Below are positions 39,569-47,053 of a stretch of 64,000 nt of DNA, piece by piece. The DNA comes from Flammeovirga kamogawensis (GTDB taxonomy: Bacteria; Bacteroidota; Bacteroidia; Cytophagales; Flammeovirgaceae): positions 2,604,001 through 2,668,000 of the forward strand of contig NZ_CP076128.1 in NCBI RefSeq assembly GCF_018736065.1, written 5' to 3'. Every line of letters begins with the position of its first letter. Positions within the stretch are counted from its first letter, which is position 1. A model generated the notes under the pieces. It ran no database searches and was not told the origin of the DNA. It saw only the letters and a program-made list of their open reading frames with translations. The position numbers were made by a program, and so were the translations under genes.

Positions 39569-39901
39569 TTAGTTGTTAACTTTCTCGATAGCTCTTAAAA
39601 CCATCTTCTTGTTTACAGGTGCTAAAAACGTATTCTTTTGCAAGAATTCTACCGATGTTTCACGAGTAACGTTTTCCGCTTTAACCTTTTCCTCCAATTC
39701 AACAGTCACTCTAGCGTGTAACTCAGTCTTAAGACGTGCTACTTGCTTTCTAAGTGATCCTAATTGCATTGGGTTCTCCAATGGTGAAACTGCATGAGCA
39801 TAAGCAAGATCTTCTAATTGCTTTTGAGAAGTTTTAACGTTCTCTGCAAGCTCTTCTGAAGACATGCCTTTCACCTGTTCCTTTAGATCTTTTGTTTTCA
39901 T
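39569..39901 (-). CDS. rpmC: 50S ribosomal protein L29 with C-terminal extension
   Basis: The first 65 or so residues are a normal L29: [18 protein letters not shown], then [19 protein letters not shown]. The frame then continues for about 45 more residues ([16 protein letters not shown] and on to AIEKVNN), making 110 residues where 60-75 is usual. The extension is in the same frame with no stop, so it is real coding sequence rather than a neighbour. L29 lines the polypeptide exit tunnel rim, where trigger factor and SRP dock. Confidence 0.93.
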   Translation of the reverse strand: MKTKDLKEQVKGMSSEELAENVKTSQKQLEDLAYAHAVSPLENPMQLGSLRKQVARLKTELHARVTVELEEKVKAENVTRETSVEFLQKNTFLAPVNKKMVLRAIEKVNN

Positions 39902-39909
39902 CTCTCAGC

Positions 39910-40335
39910 TTATCCAACGTAGTCTGGTCTGACCACAAACTTCACTTTGATTGGGAGCTTTTGGGCAGCCAATCTCATTGACTCCTGTGCTCTTTCAATT
40001 GATACTCCATCAGATTCGAACAAGATTGTTCCGGCTTTCACTGGAGCAACCCAATAAGCAGGGGCACCTTTACCCTTACCCATACGTACTTCGGCTGGCT
40101 TTGATGTAACTGGCTTATCAGGGAAGATTCTAATCCATACCTGACCTTCACGTTTCATCGCACGAGTCATCGCAATACGAGATGCCTCAATTTGACGAGC
40201 AGTGATCCAACCACCTTCAAGTGCCTTTAGACCGAAGCTACCAAAAGAGATGCTATGGCCGCGTTGTGCAACACCATGGCTTCTGCTTCTTTCTTTCTGT
40301 CTCTTTCTGAACTTGACTCTCTTTGGCTGTAACAT
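39910..40335 (-). CDS. rplP: 50S ribosomal protein L16
   Basis: The product has 141 residues: [19 protein letters not shown], then [24 protein letters not shown]16 organises the A-site tRNA-binding region. It is the first gene of this ribosomal block; rpsC, which normally precedes it, is absent. The upstream 350 nt hold a promoter and structured leader. Confidence 0.98.
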   Translation of the reverse strand: MLQPKRVKFRKRQKERSRSHGVAQRGHSISFGSFGLKALEGGWITARQIEASRIAMTRAMKREGQVWIRIFPDKPVTSKPAEVRMGKGKGAPAYWVAPVKAGTILFESDGVSIERAQESMRLAAQKLPIKVKFVVRPDYVG

Positions 40336-40527
40336 TGTTGATTCTGTTATTTACCCACACACAGGAACTTCCTGTGATTTCTTATGTCTAAGTGCACAAA
40401 CATCTCGGAATACTTAAGCTCGAATGGCTAAATTCCTGTATAACAGAATTAATATTTCTTATTACAAAGTAGTTTAGGACTTTCGCTCATGTCTATAAAT
40501 AAACGTAGTTTCCCGAGGTTTGGACTG
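40336..40527 (-). promoter_or_regulatory. Structured 5' leader of the rplP operon
   Basis: About 185 nt separate the putative start of transcription from rplP. Two stable hairpins lie in it: CACAGG-aactt-CCTGTG (40360-40376) and an 8-bp stem with one bulge (40431-40450). No ORF of note is present. It may be a ribosomal-protein autoregulatory element; the binding protein is unknown. Confidence 0.5.
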
Positions 40528-40559
40528 CAAAAGTATCACACTTTTTTTTGTAAAACAAG
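40528..40559 (-). promoter_or_regulatory. Promoter of the rplP-rplQ ribosomal block
   Basis: On the minus strand the -7 element is TACTTTTG (40528-40535), an exact TAnnTTTG. A CTTG lies 20 nt upstream (40556-40559) at the -33 position. Confidence 0.65.
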
Positions 40560-40688
40560 TAGTTAGCAAAAAAAAGTACTTAATTAAATATCTTTTACAA
40601 TTCCATACTTATTTATGTACGTTTTCGTATTAATCAACTGAATTCTAGATTGAATAGTTAGTTTTATTGACAAACATTTAGACATACT

Positions 40689-41609
40689 CTATTTACTTGG
40701 CAGTTTAAATTGCAGTAATACTGGTGCAGAACCCGATAAGCCATATTTACTTTTTCCAAATTCCGAAACAGAGACTCCATTATTATCAAAACCAATCCAA
40801 ATTTCATCATTTTTAATCATTAACGCTTCTGCCATACCATATTTAGCAGGTTCATATAACCGTTGTCCTTTATTACTAACAGATTTTTTAAAACTATAAT
40901 GCTTTAATTCTTTATGTGTATCTGGGTCTATTTTAATAATACACATGCCATTTCTTTCTAAGGCATATAGATAACCTTCATAAAAATATAAGTCAGCATA
41001 ATCATTACTACACTTATTGGATGTTATAAAAGTCTCAATAATTTCTAAGGCAGCTAGATCAACTTTTAAAATTAATTTAGGTTGTCTTTCTTTAGCTAAA
41101 TACAACACACCTTTATCAAAATCAATCGCAACACCTTCAAAACCTGCATTATGAAGCCAATCTTTTTTTGGTGAAGCTAAAGCGCCCCAATTAATTAATA
41201 GCTTATTTATTTTCCTTGATTTTAGATTATAGCTATATACTTCATTATCATGTTCATTAATTAAATAAGCAATATCTCCACCTATAGCTATACCTTCAAG
41301 ATCAATTCCCCCTTTAAATGACAGTTCTGCAATAGGCGAAACTGTAAAATGTTTTGCTGCCCAATTTACTTGATAAATAAAAGGATTGTCTTTTTTATCT
41401 GCAATAACGAATATTGAATCTTTATAATGAGATATCCCACTAAGATCATATCTATCAGTATATTCAAATAATTGTTTTAATGTAATTAGCTCTAATTCAG
41501 TTGTTTTTTGAGCATAAGATGATACGTACCCAAAAACTAGTAAAGTTAAAATAATGAAGTTTTTCACGAGTCTATTTATTGAATTTATTCTTTCAATTCT
41601 TCTACCCAT
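40689..41609 (-). CDS. Exported beta-propeller-like protein (SdiA-regulated/phytase-esterase-like group)
   Basis: The product has 306 residues. A signal peptide ends at SSYAQ. The body has repeated blade-like segments: YDLSGISHYKDS, IDLEGIAIGGD, FEGVAIDFDKG and YADLYFYEG, a pattern seen in SdiA-regulated and esterase-like phytase propellers. The ATG at 41609 overlaps the upstream lipoprotein gene by 25 nt; a GTG at 41567 would give a tighter signal peptide (KNFIILTLLVF) without overlap and may be the true start. Function is not known; an enzyme role is not claimed. It is the last gene of a nuoA-lipoprotein-propeller run. Confidence 0.6.
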   Translation of the reverse strand: MGRRIERINSINRLVKNFIILTLLVFGYVSSYAQKTTELELITLKQLFEYTDRYDLSGISHYKDSIFVIADKKDNPFIYQVNWAAKHFTVSPIAELSFKGGIDLEGIAIGGDIAYLINEHDNEVYSYNLKSRKINKLLINWGALASPKKDWLHNAGFEGVAIDFDKGVLYLAKERQPKLILKVDLAALEIIETFITSNKCSNDYADLYFYEGYLYALERNGMCIIKIDPDTHKELKHYSFKKSVSNKGQRLYEPAKYGMAEALMIKNDEIWIGFDNNGVSVSEFGKSKYGLSGSAPVLLQFKLPSK

Positions 41610-42982
41610 TGTAAAGCTCCTATATCTGGAGTTGTTGTACGTGGGTTTCCAATTTGATCAATTGTTATATTAGGTATATTAACTGCTTTCCCTCTAGCTG
41701 GACTATCATCTGCTAAAGTGAAATTATAAGAATATGGATATCTAAAGTATGGATCTTGATTTAAGATGTTATTTTCTGAATAATCATCAGACGTTGTCTT
41801 AATTATATTATTGGTTAAATTAGTTATTGAGACACCATTTGAAACGTTAAACTCATTTGATAAACTACCCCAAACAATATTATTGGTACAAGTCAGTTTT
41901 ATTTCTTCATTTCCCTGTTTATCATCTAGTATAGATTCAAAAGCAACTGATGGGACATCTCTATAGTAGCCTGTGTTTTCATTAACAATAGTATTATAAA
42001 GAAACTCACAAACTCCTCCTGATGCTTGGGCAAATGCGTAACTCACTGTATGACTAATAATAGTATTTACAATTCTAACATCAGCTTTTATTGAAGAGAC
42101 CCCCACTAAAGACACATTTTCGATTGTTGAATTTTGGATATCTAAATCAATAACATCATCGTTATCTGGATGATATATATAAAGGCCATACGTTGAATTT
42201 TTTATATGAGAGCCATAAATCTTATTATTATTACTCAATGAGTCAAATATAACACCACCCCATTGACCAGGAGAATTCTCATATTTTCCATCTAATCTTT
42301 TACTTTCTAAACGTATCGTATCTTGAGGTGTGCCAAGTAACTGAAGTGAACCACTAACTTGAATCTTTGCAGCATTATCAAAAACTAATTTTGATCCTGC
42401 ATTAATAGTTAGAGACGAACCTTCTGTTATATACAAAGAATCGATCAAAAGGTAGGTCCTACCAGGGTCCCAAACTACATCACCGATAACTACATTTCCT
42501 CCTGCTACATAATATGGATCTTCTCCAAAAGCATTTAAAATAACACTTTGTTTATTACCATTAGTAAAAAGATTAACATCTGCATTAAATTCACGAATTG
42601 TTGTTTGATTTTCATACGGAATATTAGCTTCAGCAACTATAATCATACTATCTCCACCTCTCAGAAAAGTATTATCAACTGAACTTGACGCATCTCCGTT
42701 TATTAACAATGAATACACATCATTAGGATCATTTAGTGATATTTCTGAAATATTTACAGCATTACTGCTTGGATTATACACCGTAAACCTCTGAGCAATA
42801 CTACTCATATCAATATTCTCATCTTCCTTTGATGTATAAAGTGTATCGAAAAACACAGTATCTTGAGAAAAAATAAGAGAAATACTAGGGTCTGTTGATA
42901 AAACCTCATCTGTTGGTTCACATGAAGAAAATGAAAATAATACCCCAAATAGTGCCGTTATAATTAGATAGTTAAGCTTCAA
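41585..42982 (-). CDS. Exported lipoprotein with right-handed parallel beta-helix
   Basis: The product has 465 residues. The signal peptide ends in the lipobox SFSSC near residue 21, so it is a lipoprotein probably exposed at the cell surface. A beta-sandwich region follows (to about 150), then repeated short strands with Asn ladders (GSHIKNSTYGLYIYHPD, IQNSTIENVSLVGVSS) of a beta-helix, ending in the choice-of-anchor-Q-like DIGALQW. Many such proteins bind or cut polysaccharides, but no catalytic residues can be assigned. It starts 4 nt after the nuoA stop. Confidence 0.75.
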   Translation of the reverse strand: MKLNYLIITALFGVLFSFSSCEPTDEVLSTDPSISLIFSQDTVFFDTLYTSKEDENIDMSSIAQRFTVYNPSSNAVNISEISLNDPNDVYSLLINGDASSSVDNTFLRGGDSMIIVAEANIPYENQTTIREFNADVNLFTNGNKQSVILNAFGEDPYYVAGGNVVIGDVVWDPGRTYLLIDSLYITEGSSLTINAGSKLVFDNAAKIQVSGSLQLLGTPQDTIRLESKRLDGKYENSPGQWGGVIFDSLSNNNKIYGSHIKNSTYGLYIYHPDNDDVIDLDIQNSTIENVSLVGVSSIKADVRIVNTIISHTVSYAFAQASGGVCEFLYNTIVNENTGYYRDVPSVAFESILDDKQGNEEIKLTCTNNIVWGSLSNEFNVSNGVSITNLTNNIIKTTSDDYSENNILNQDPYFRYPYSYNFTLADDSPARGKAVNIPNITIDQIGNPRTTTPDIGALQWVEELKE

Positions 42983-42986
42983 TAGT

Positions 42987-43472
42987 TTATTTGTTTATAT
43001 ATTTTTTATTGAATTGCTCGTAAGGAGCTTTATTAAAACTTTGTTTTTCTACTGCTTGATGAACATTTGATGGTTTTACCCAATCTAAAAATCCTTTTCT
43101 CCAAACATATGCTAATCCTAAAATAAGTATTCCTACAAATAAAAATATTTCTACTAAGGCAAACCAGCCCCAAATTCCATTTGTACTTTCTATTTTATCA
43201 GGATCTCCAAAAACAGTTGCCCAAGGAAACAAGAATAATATCTCTACTTCAAATAATAAAAATATTAATGCTACAATATAAAACCTAATATTAAAACTCC
43301 CCCATGCTGAGCCAATAGGGTCTTCACCACTTTCGTAAGTAGTTAATTTTTCTTCACCTGGACGTCTGGGTCTCAGTATCATAGCTGTAAACAACCCTCC
43401 AAGTGCGAAGATTACACCAACAAGTATAAATAAAAAGATATTCCCGAAGTCTGTTAGTAATTGATTACTCAT
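42987..43472 (-). CDS. nuoA: NADH-quinone oxidoreductase subunit A
   Basis: The product has 161 residues with three membrane spans (about 10-30, 70-95, 105-130). The loop contains [13 protein letters not shown], and the second helix carries the Glu-containing [12 protein letters not shown]. NuoA is a membrane subunit of complex I near the quinone site. nuoB and the remaining nuo genes are not next to it, and the next genes encode envelope proteins. Confidence 0.93.
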   Translation of the reverse strand: MSNQLLTDFGNIFLFILVGVIFALGGLFTAMILRPRRPGEEKLTTYESGEDPIGSAWGSFNIRFYIVALIFLLFEVEILFLFPWATVFGDPDKIESTNGIWGWFALVEIFLFVGILILGLAYVWRKGFLDWVKPSNVHQAVEKQSFNKAPYEQFNKKYINK

Positions 43473-43554
43473 ATTAATAGAAAAATAGAAACTTATGTAT
43501 TTCTTTTGTGAATAATTTCGATAAAAATACTAACCATATAAACACTATCATAAC

Positions 43555-44457
43555 ATGGCCGTACTTTTTGAAACATTTTTAGAGTGGAAAGAGTATTGTG
43601 ACAAGAAAAAAGTCCCTTTATTTCAACCCGTTTTAGACTATGAGATACGAGAAAAAGAACGTACTCAAGAAGAAATCGAAGAAGCCTTAAATAAAGCATA
43701 TTTCGTTATGCGAGATGCTGTAAAAACTGGGCTCAATGAAGATATGACATCTCGATCTGGTATGATTGAGAATGGAGGTAAAAAAGTAAAAAAATCACCT
43801 ATTAATGTGCTTTCCGAAGAATTTAAGCTACTTATTGCACGTGCATTAGCTGCTAAAGAAGTTAATTCTTGCATGGGTAGAGTTGTTGCTGCACCAACAG
43901 CTGGAGCCTCTGGTATTTTACCAGGTGTACTTGTTACTTTACAAGAAATACATAGTATTCCTGATAAGAAAATACATGAGGCATTATTAATTTCTGCAGG
44001 CATCGCATTAATTATGGAAAAAAAATCTGGAATAGCAGGTGCTGTTGGAGGTTGCCAGGCAGAAACAGGTACTGCAGCTGCAATGGCTGCTGGAGCAATT
44101 ACTTACTGTCTTGGAGGTTCTATAGATGTTATTTTCAATGCAGTTGCCATTACAACACAATGCATGTTAGGATTGGTTTGTGACCCAGTAGCTGGGTTAG
44201 TTGAAGTTCCATGCGTTGTAAGGAATGCCAGTGCTGCTGCAATTGCAAATTCTTCTTCACAGATTGCTTTAGCAAATGTTAGTGGAGTAATTCCTGTTGA
44301 TGAATGTGTAGACGCAATGGGAGAAGTAGGACAAAGTATGGAAGACCGTTATAAAGAAACTGCTATGGGTGGGCTTGCTGCTACACCTACAGGGAAAGCT
44401 ATATCTAAAAGAGTCTTGATATCAGATATTGATATTATAGATTCGTCTGATGAATAA
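43555..44457 (+). CDS. sdaAA: L-serine dehydratase, iron-sulfur-dependent, alpha subunit
   Basis: The product has 300 residues matching the alpha domain of the oxygen-sensitive serine deaminase. Landmarks are APTAGASGILPG, GAVGGCQAETGTAAAMAAG and LVCDPVAGLVEVPCV, whose Cys residues hold the [4Fe-4S] cluster. It turns L-serine into pyruvate and ammonia. No separate beta-subunit gene is adjacent. It is divergent from nuoA and ends at a strong terminator. Confidence 0.92.
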   Translation: MAVLFETFLEWKEYCDKKKVPLFQPVLDYEIREKERTQEEIEEALNKAYFVMRDAVKTGLNEDMTSRSGMIENGGKKVKKSPINVLSEEFKLLIARALAAKEVNSCMGRVVAAPTAGASGILPGVLVTLQEIHSIPDKKIHEALLISAGIALIMEKKSGIAGAVGGCQAETGTAAAMAAGAITYCLGGSIDVIFNAVAITTQCMLGLVCDPVAGLVEVPCVVRNASAAAIANSSSQIALANVSGVIPVDECVDAMGEVGQSMEDRYKETAMGGLAATPTGKAISKRVLISDIDIIDSSDE

Positions 44458-44470
44458 TTTTTCAACAAAA

Positions 44471-44508
44471 AAGGCTGCTTAATACCAAATTAAGCAGCCT
44501 TTTATTTT
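44471..44508 (+). terminator. Rho-independent terminator after sdaAA
   Basis: A perfect 13-bp stem (44471-44483 / 44489-44501) with a 5-nt loop is followed by a T-rich tract. Confidence 0.92.
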
Positions 44509-44520
44509 TGTAGATCTTTA

Positions 44521-44691
44521 CTATAGAACGTAGCCTTGAAATTTCTTATTCAATTCAACACGGTTTCTTTCCTTTTCTTCAGCTGTGTATAATTCTAAGT
44601 TTTTTAATGCCGTCTCAAATTGGTTCGCATAGTTTTTATATTTCGAACCAAGAGTGTCATTATTTTTTTTCTTGAAGCTAAAAGTTACCAT
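44521..44691 (-). CDS. Small hypothetical protein, 56 residues
   Basis: A short ORF reads MVTFSFKKKNNDTLGS, continues with KYKNYANQFETALKNLELY and TAEEKERNRVELNKKFQG, and ends YVL. It is basic, helical by composition, and has no signal or membrane span. It fills the gap between sdaAA and mazG, with its stop 12 nt past the terminator of sdaAA, which may also end this transcript. I do not recognise the family. The fit to the gap and charged composition favour a real gene. Confidence 0.55.
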   Translation of the reverse strand: MVTFSFKKKNNDTLGSKYKNYANQFETALKNLELYTAEEKERNRVELNKKFQGYVL

Positions 44692-44811
44692 AACATCATA
44701 ATTTAACGAACAAACAATTGAGAATGAAGTAATTACCTAATATTTGTAAAAAGTGAGATAATTATTCTTACCCTTATGACAACTAGGAATAAGGAGTGGA
44801 CAAAAAAAACT

Positions 44812-45630
44812 TTATTTTTTTTCAGTTTTTTTTATTTGATCCCAATATTGATCCATTTCAGTTAAAGACAAAGATTCAAAATCAACACCATCATCCTTCA
44901 TAAACCTTTCCATTTGGTTAAACCTATTGATAAACTTTTTATTTGTCCTTTCTAAAGCATCAGATGGGTTTATTTTTAAAAATCTTGCATAGTTAATCAT
45001 AGAAAACATCACATCTCCGAACTCATCCTCAATTTTATCTAAATTATCTTCTCCATTATCATAAGCAGTAACTTCATCCTGAAGCTCCTGTAACTCTTCC
45101 TCTACTTTCTTGTATACATCTTCTTTATTGTCCCATTCAAAACCCACTCCAGCAGATTTATCCTGAATACGTAATGCCTTTAAAACAGCAGGCAAAGATT
45201 TAGGAACTCCTCCTAAAACTGTTTTATTTTTATTTTCTTTCTCTTTTAATTTTATCAATTCCCAATTTCTACTTACCTCTTCAGCATCTTTTACTTCTAC
45301 ATCTCCATAAATATGAGGATGACGTACAATTAGTTTTTCGCAAATACTATTTAAGACGTCATCTATTGCAAAATCTTGTGTTTCTGAGCCAATTTTTGCA
45401 TAAAAAACTAGATGTAGCATTACATCACCTAATTCCTTTTTTATTTCTTGGGTATCATTTTCCAAAATTGCATCAGAAAGTTCATACACCTCTTCTATTG
45501 TTAAATGACGAAGTGTTTCCATTGTTTGTTTTTGATCCCATGGACATTTCTCTCTTAAATCGTCCATTATATCCAATAATCTTTTAAATGCTCTTAATCT
45601 TGGATCTTCAATATTTTTATCGCCTTGCAT
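44812..45630 (-). CDS. mazG: MazG nucleoside triphosphate pyrophosphohydrolase
   Basis: The product has 272 residues from the ATG at 45630; a start 11 codons upstream adds a non-conserved hydrophobic stretch. Two MazG domains are visible, with the ExxE-type metal sites in LTIEEVYELSDAI and EELQELQDEV/EDEFGDVMFSM. The start of the conserved core is REKCPWDQKQT. It hydrolyses non-canonical or surplus NTPs. It is divergent from the SprT-like gene. Confidence 0.95.
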   Translation of the reverse strand: MQGDKNIEDPRLRAFKRLLDIMDDLREKCPWDQKQTMETLRHLTIEEVYELSDAILENDTQEIKKELGDVMLHLVFYAKIGSETQDFAIDDVLNSICEKLIVRHPHIYGDVEVKDAEEVSRNWELIKLKEKENKNKTVLGGVPKSLPAVLKALRIQDKSAGVGFEWDNKEDVYKKVEEELQELQDEVTAYDNGEDNLDKIEDEFGDVMFSMINYARFLKINPSDALERTNKKFINRFNQMERFMKDDGVDFESLSLTEMDQYWDQIKKTEKK

Positions 45631-45744
45631 AAAATAAAGGTTTAATTTTGTCTTATAATTCAATTTATATTGTCAATTAGAAACACAATATTGCACTAAT
45701 CAAGTAAAAGTTAAATTAAGAACTCAGAAATCGATAAATTCTAT

Positions 45745-46425
45745 ATGAAAAAGAAAAGTAGCCCCAATACATCCCCATTGTCAATGACCCATACTGAGAT
45801 CTCTGAACGATTATCAAAATATACACCTATTAGTGCTGCAACTACTTTTGCTGAATGGATTCTTGAATATCAAATTTATGTATCTATTAAAGGTGGTAGA
45901 AAAAGTATTAACGGTGATTATAGGCCACCACAAAAAGGATATGGCCATAGAATTAGTATTAATGCCACACTAAATCAATATCAGTTTGCTATTACATTTG
46001 CTCACGAAGTTGCACATTTGATAACATGGTCCAAATATCAACAGAAAGTTAAACCACATGGAAAAGAATGGAAAGCAAAATTTGGAGAACTCTTAGAGGT
46101 TTTAATTTTGAAAAATACTTTCCCAAAAGATTTACTTGAAGCAATTAAAGTACATCAACAAAATCCATCTGCATCTAGCGGTAATGATAACGCATTAAAA
46201 AAAGCACTTTCCAATTATGATGAATTTCAAGATGAATCACCTTTTTTAGAAGATTTAATTGATGGAGATGAGTTTTCTATGGAAGATGGACGTGTTTTTA
46301 TTCGTAATAAGAAATTGAGAAAATATTTTTTATGCACAGAAAAATCAAGTGGCAAACAATTTAGAATCAATTCTTTAGCAAAAGTAAATATTCATTACCC
46401 TACTAAACATGACAAAGCTTGTTAA
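45745..46425 (+). CDS. SprT-like zinc metalloprotease-domain protein
   Basis: The product has 226 residues. The metal site is FAHEVAHLITW, an HExxH motif, with a further ligand likely in KPHGKEWKAKFG, giving the SprT-like pattern. The C-terminal part ends in a region like a zinc-ribbon remnant, but only one Cys remains in it (FLCTEKSSGK), so the ribbon is probably lost. Bacterial SprT-like proteins are little studied; eukaryotic SPRTN cuts DNA-protein crosslinks. Function here is inference. Confidence 0.8.
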   Translation: MKKKSSPNTSPLSMTHTEISERLSKYTPISAATTFAEWILEYQIYVSIKGGRKSINGDYRPPQKGYGHRISINATLNQYQFAITFAHEVAHLITWSKYQQKVKPHGKEWKAKFGELLEVLILKNTFPKDLLEAIKVHQQNPSASSGNDNALKKALSNYDEFQDESPFLEDLIDGDEFSMEDGRVFIRNKKLRKYFLCTEKSSGKQFRINSLAKVNIHYPTKHDKAC

Positions 46426-46465
46426 CGACTGTTTGATTTATTTTAAAATTTTATTCGGTAGAATG

Positions 46466-46496
46466 TTTGAATAAACAAACTTTTTCCCCACTTTTG
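46466..46496 (+). promoter_or_regulatory. Promoter of the tRNA-Phe array
   Basis: TTTG (46466-46469), 19 nt, then CACTTTTG (46489-46496). This is the Bacteroidota TTTG-N19-TAnnTTTG pattern with one mismatch. The first tRNA begins 39 nt downstream. Confidence 0.75.
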
Positions 46497-46535
46497 CACC
46501 GCGTTAAGCAAAAAAGGTAGCTTTTAAAGTTTCCT

Positions 46536-46608
46536 GGTGATGTAGCTCAGTTGGTAGAGCATCGGACTGAAAATCCGTGTGTCGGCGGTTCGAATCCGCC
46601 CATCACCA
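46536..46608 (+). tRNA. tRNA-Phe (GAA), copy 1
   Basis: The cloverleaf is complete: acceptor GGTGATG/CATCACC, D-stem GCTC/GAGC, anticodon loop CTGAAAA with anticodon GAA, T-arm GGCGG-TTCGAAT-CCGCC. CCA is not encoded. The first of four identical copies. Confidence 0.98.
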
Positions 46609-46642
46609 CAAAGTCTAAGATAACAGACTATAAACAGTTTCT

Positions 46643-46715
46643 GGTGATGTAGCTCAGTTGGTAGAGCATCGGACTGAAAATCCGTGTGTCGGCGGTTCGA
46701 ATCCGCCCATCACCA
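46643..46715 (+). tRNA. tRNA-Phe (GAA), copy 2
   Basis: Same 73-nt sequence as copy 1, 34 nt downstream of it. Anticodon GAA; CCA not encoded. Confidence 0.98.
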
Positions 46716-46752
46716 CAAGTCTAAGGTTAAACAAGACTATAAATAGTTTCCC

Positions 46753-46825
46753 GGTGATGTAGCTCAGTTGGTAGAGCATCGGACTGAAAATCCGTGTGTC
46801 GGCGGTTCGAATCCGCCCATCACCA
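46753..46825 (+). tRNA. tRNA-Phe (GAA), copy 3
   Basis: Same 73-nt sequence, 37 nt after copy 2. Anticodon GAA; CCA not encoded. Confidence 0.98.
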
Positions 46826-46863
46826 CAAAGTCTAAGGTTAAACAAGACTATAAATAGTTTCCC

Positions 46864-46936
46864 GGTGATGTAGCTCAGTTGGTAGAGCATCGGACTGAAA
46901 ATCCGTGTGTCGGCGGTTCGAATCCGCCCATCACCA
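46864..46936 (+). tRNA. tRNA-Phe (GAA), copy 4
   Basis: Same 73-nt sequence, 38 nt after copy 3, followed by a terminator. Anticodon GAA; CCA not encoded. Confidence 0.98.
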
Positions 46937-46944
46937 CAAAAATT

Positions 46945-46973
46945 AAGCTTATCCTTTTGGGTAGGCTTTTTTT
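46945..46973 (+). terminator. Terminator of the tRNA-Phe array
   Basis: A 10-bp stem with G-U pairs (46945-46954 / 46959-46968) and TTTT loop runs into seven Ts. Confidence 0.85.
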
Positions 46974-46994
46974 GTATTTATGATTTCGGAAATC

Positions 46995-47034
46995 AAAAAA
47001 GCCATCATCAGATTAATTTCTAATGATGGCTTTT
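46995..47034 (-). terminator. Terminator of the SMC-type operon
   Basis: A 12-bp stem (46997-47008 / 47023-47034) has an A-run before it, reading as a U-tract on the minus strand, and lies 20 nt past the stop of the large ATPase gene. The T-rich side lets it work in both directions. Confidence 0.88.
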
Positions 47035-47053
47035 ATATTTGATTAAGTGAGTA

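Larger units (their letters stand above)
46536..46936 (+). repeat. Tandem repeat of the tRNA-Phe unit (4 copies, about 107-111 nt period)
   Basis: Genes start at 46536, 46643, 46753 and 46864. The spacers are also nearly identical, and each holds AGTCT ... AGACT (46612-46616 / 46625-46629 in the first). Spacers 2 and 3 are the same apart from one base, pointing to recent unit duplication. Confidence 0.95.

Noticed and set aside
43665-44003. Minus-strand 112-residue ORF inside sdaAA
   Set aside because: It lies antisense to a strongly conserved enzyme gene and has no recognisable sequence.
46654-46890. Minus-strand 78-residue ORF with an internal repeat (GDGRIRTADTRIFSP type)
   Set aside because: It is the reverse strand of the tRNA-Phe array. 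This peptide is a well-known false translation of tRNA genes.
46536-46936. CRISPR-like look of regularly spaced repeats
   Set aside because: The repeats are complete tRNA genes and the spacers are alike, not unique; there are no cas genes.
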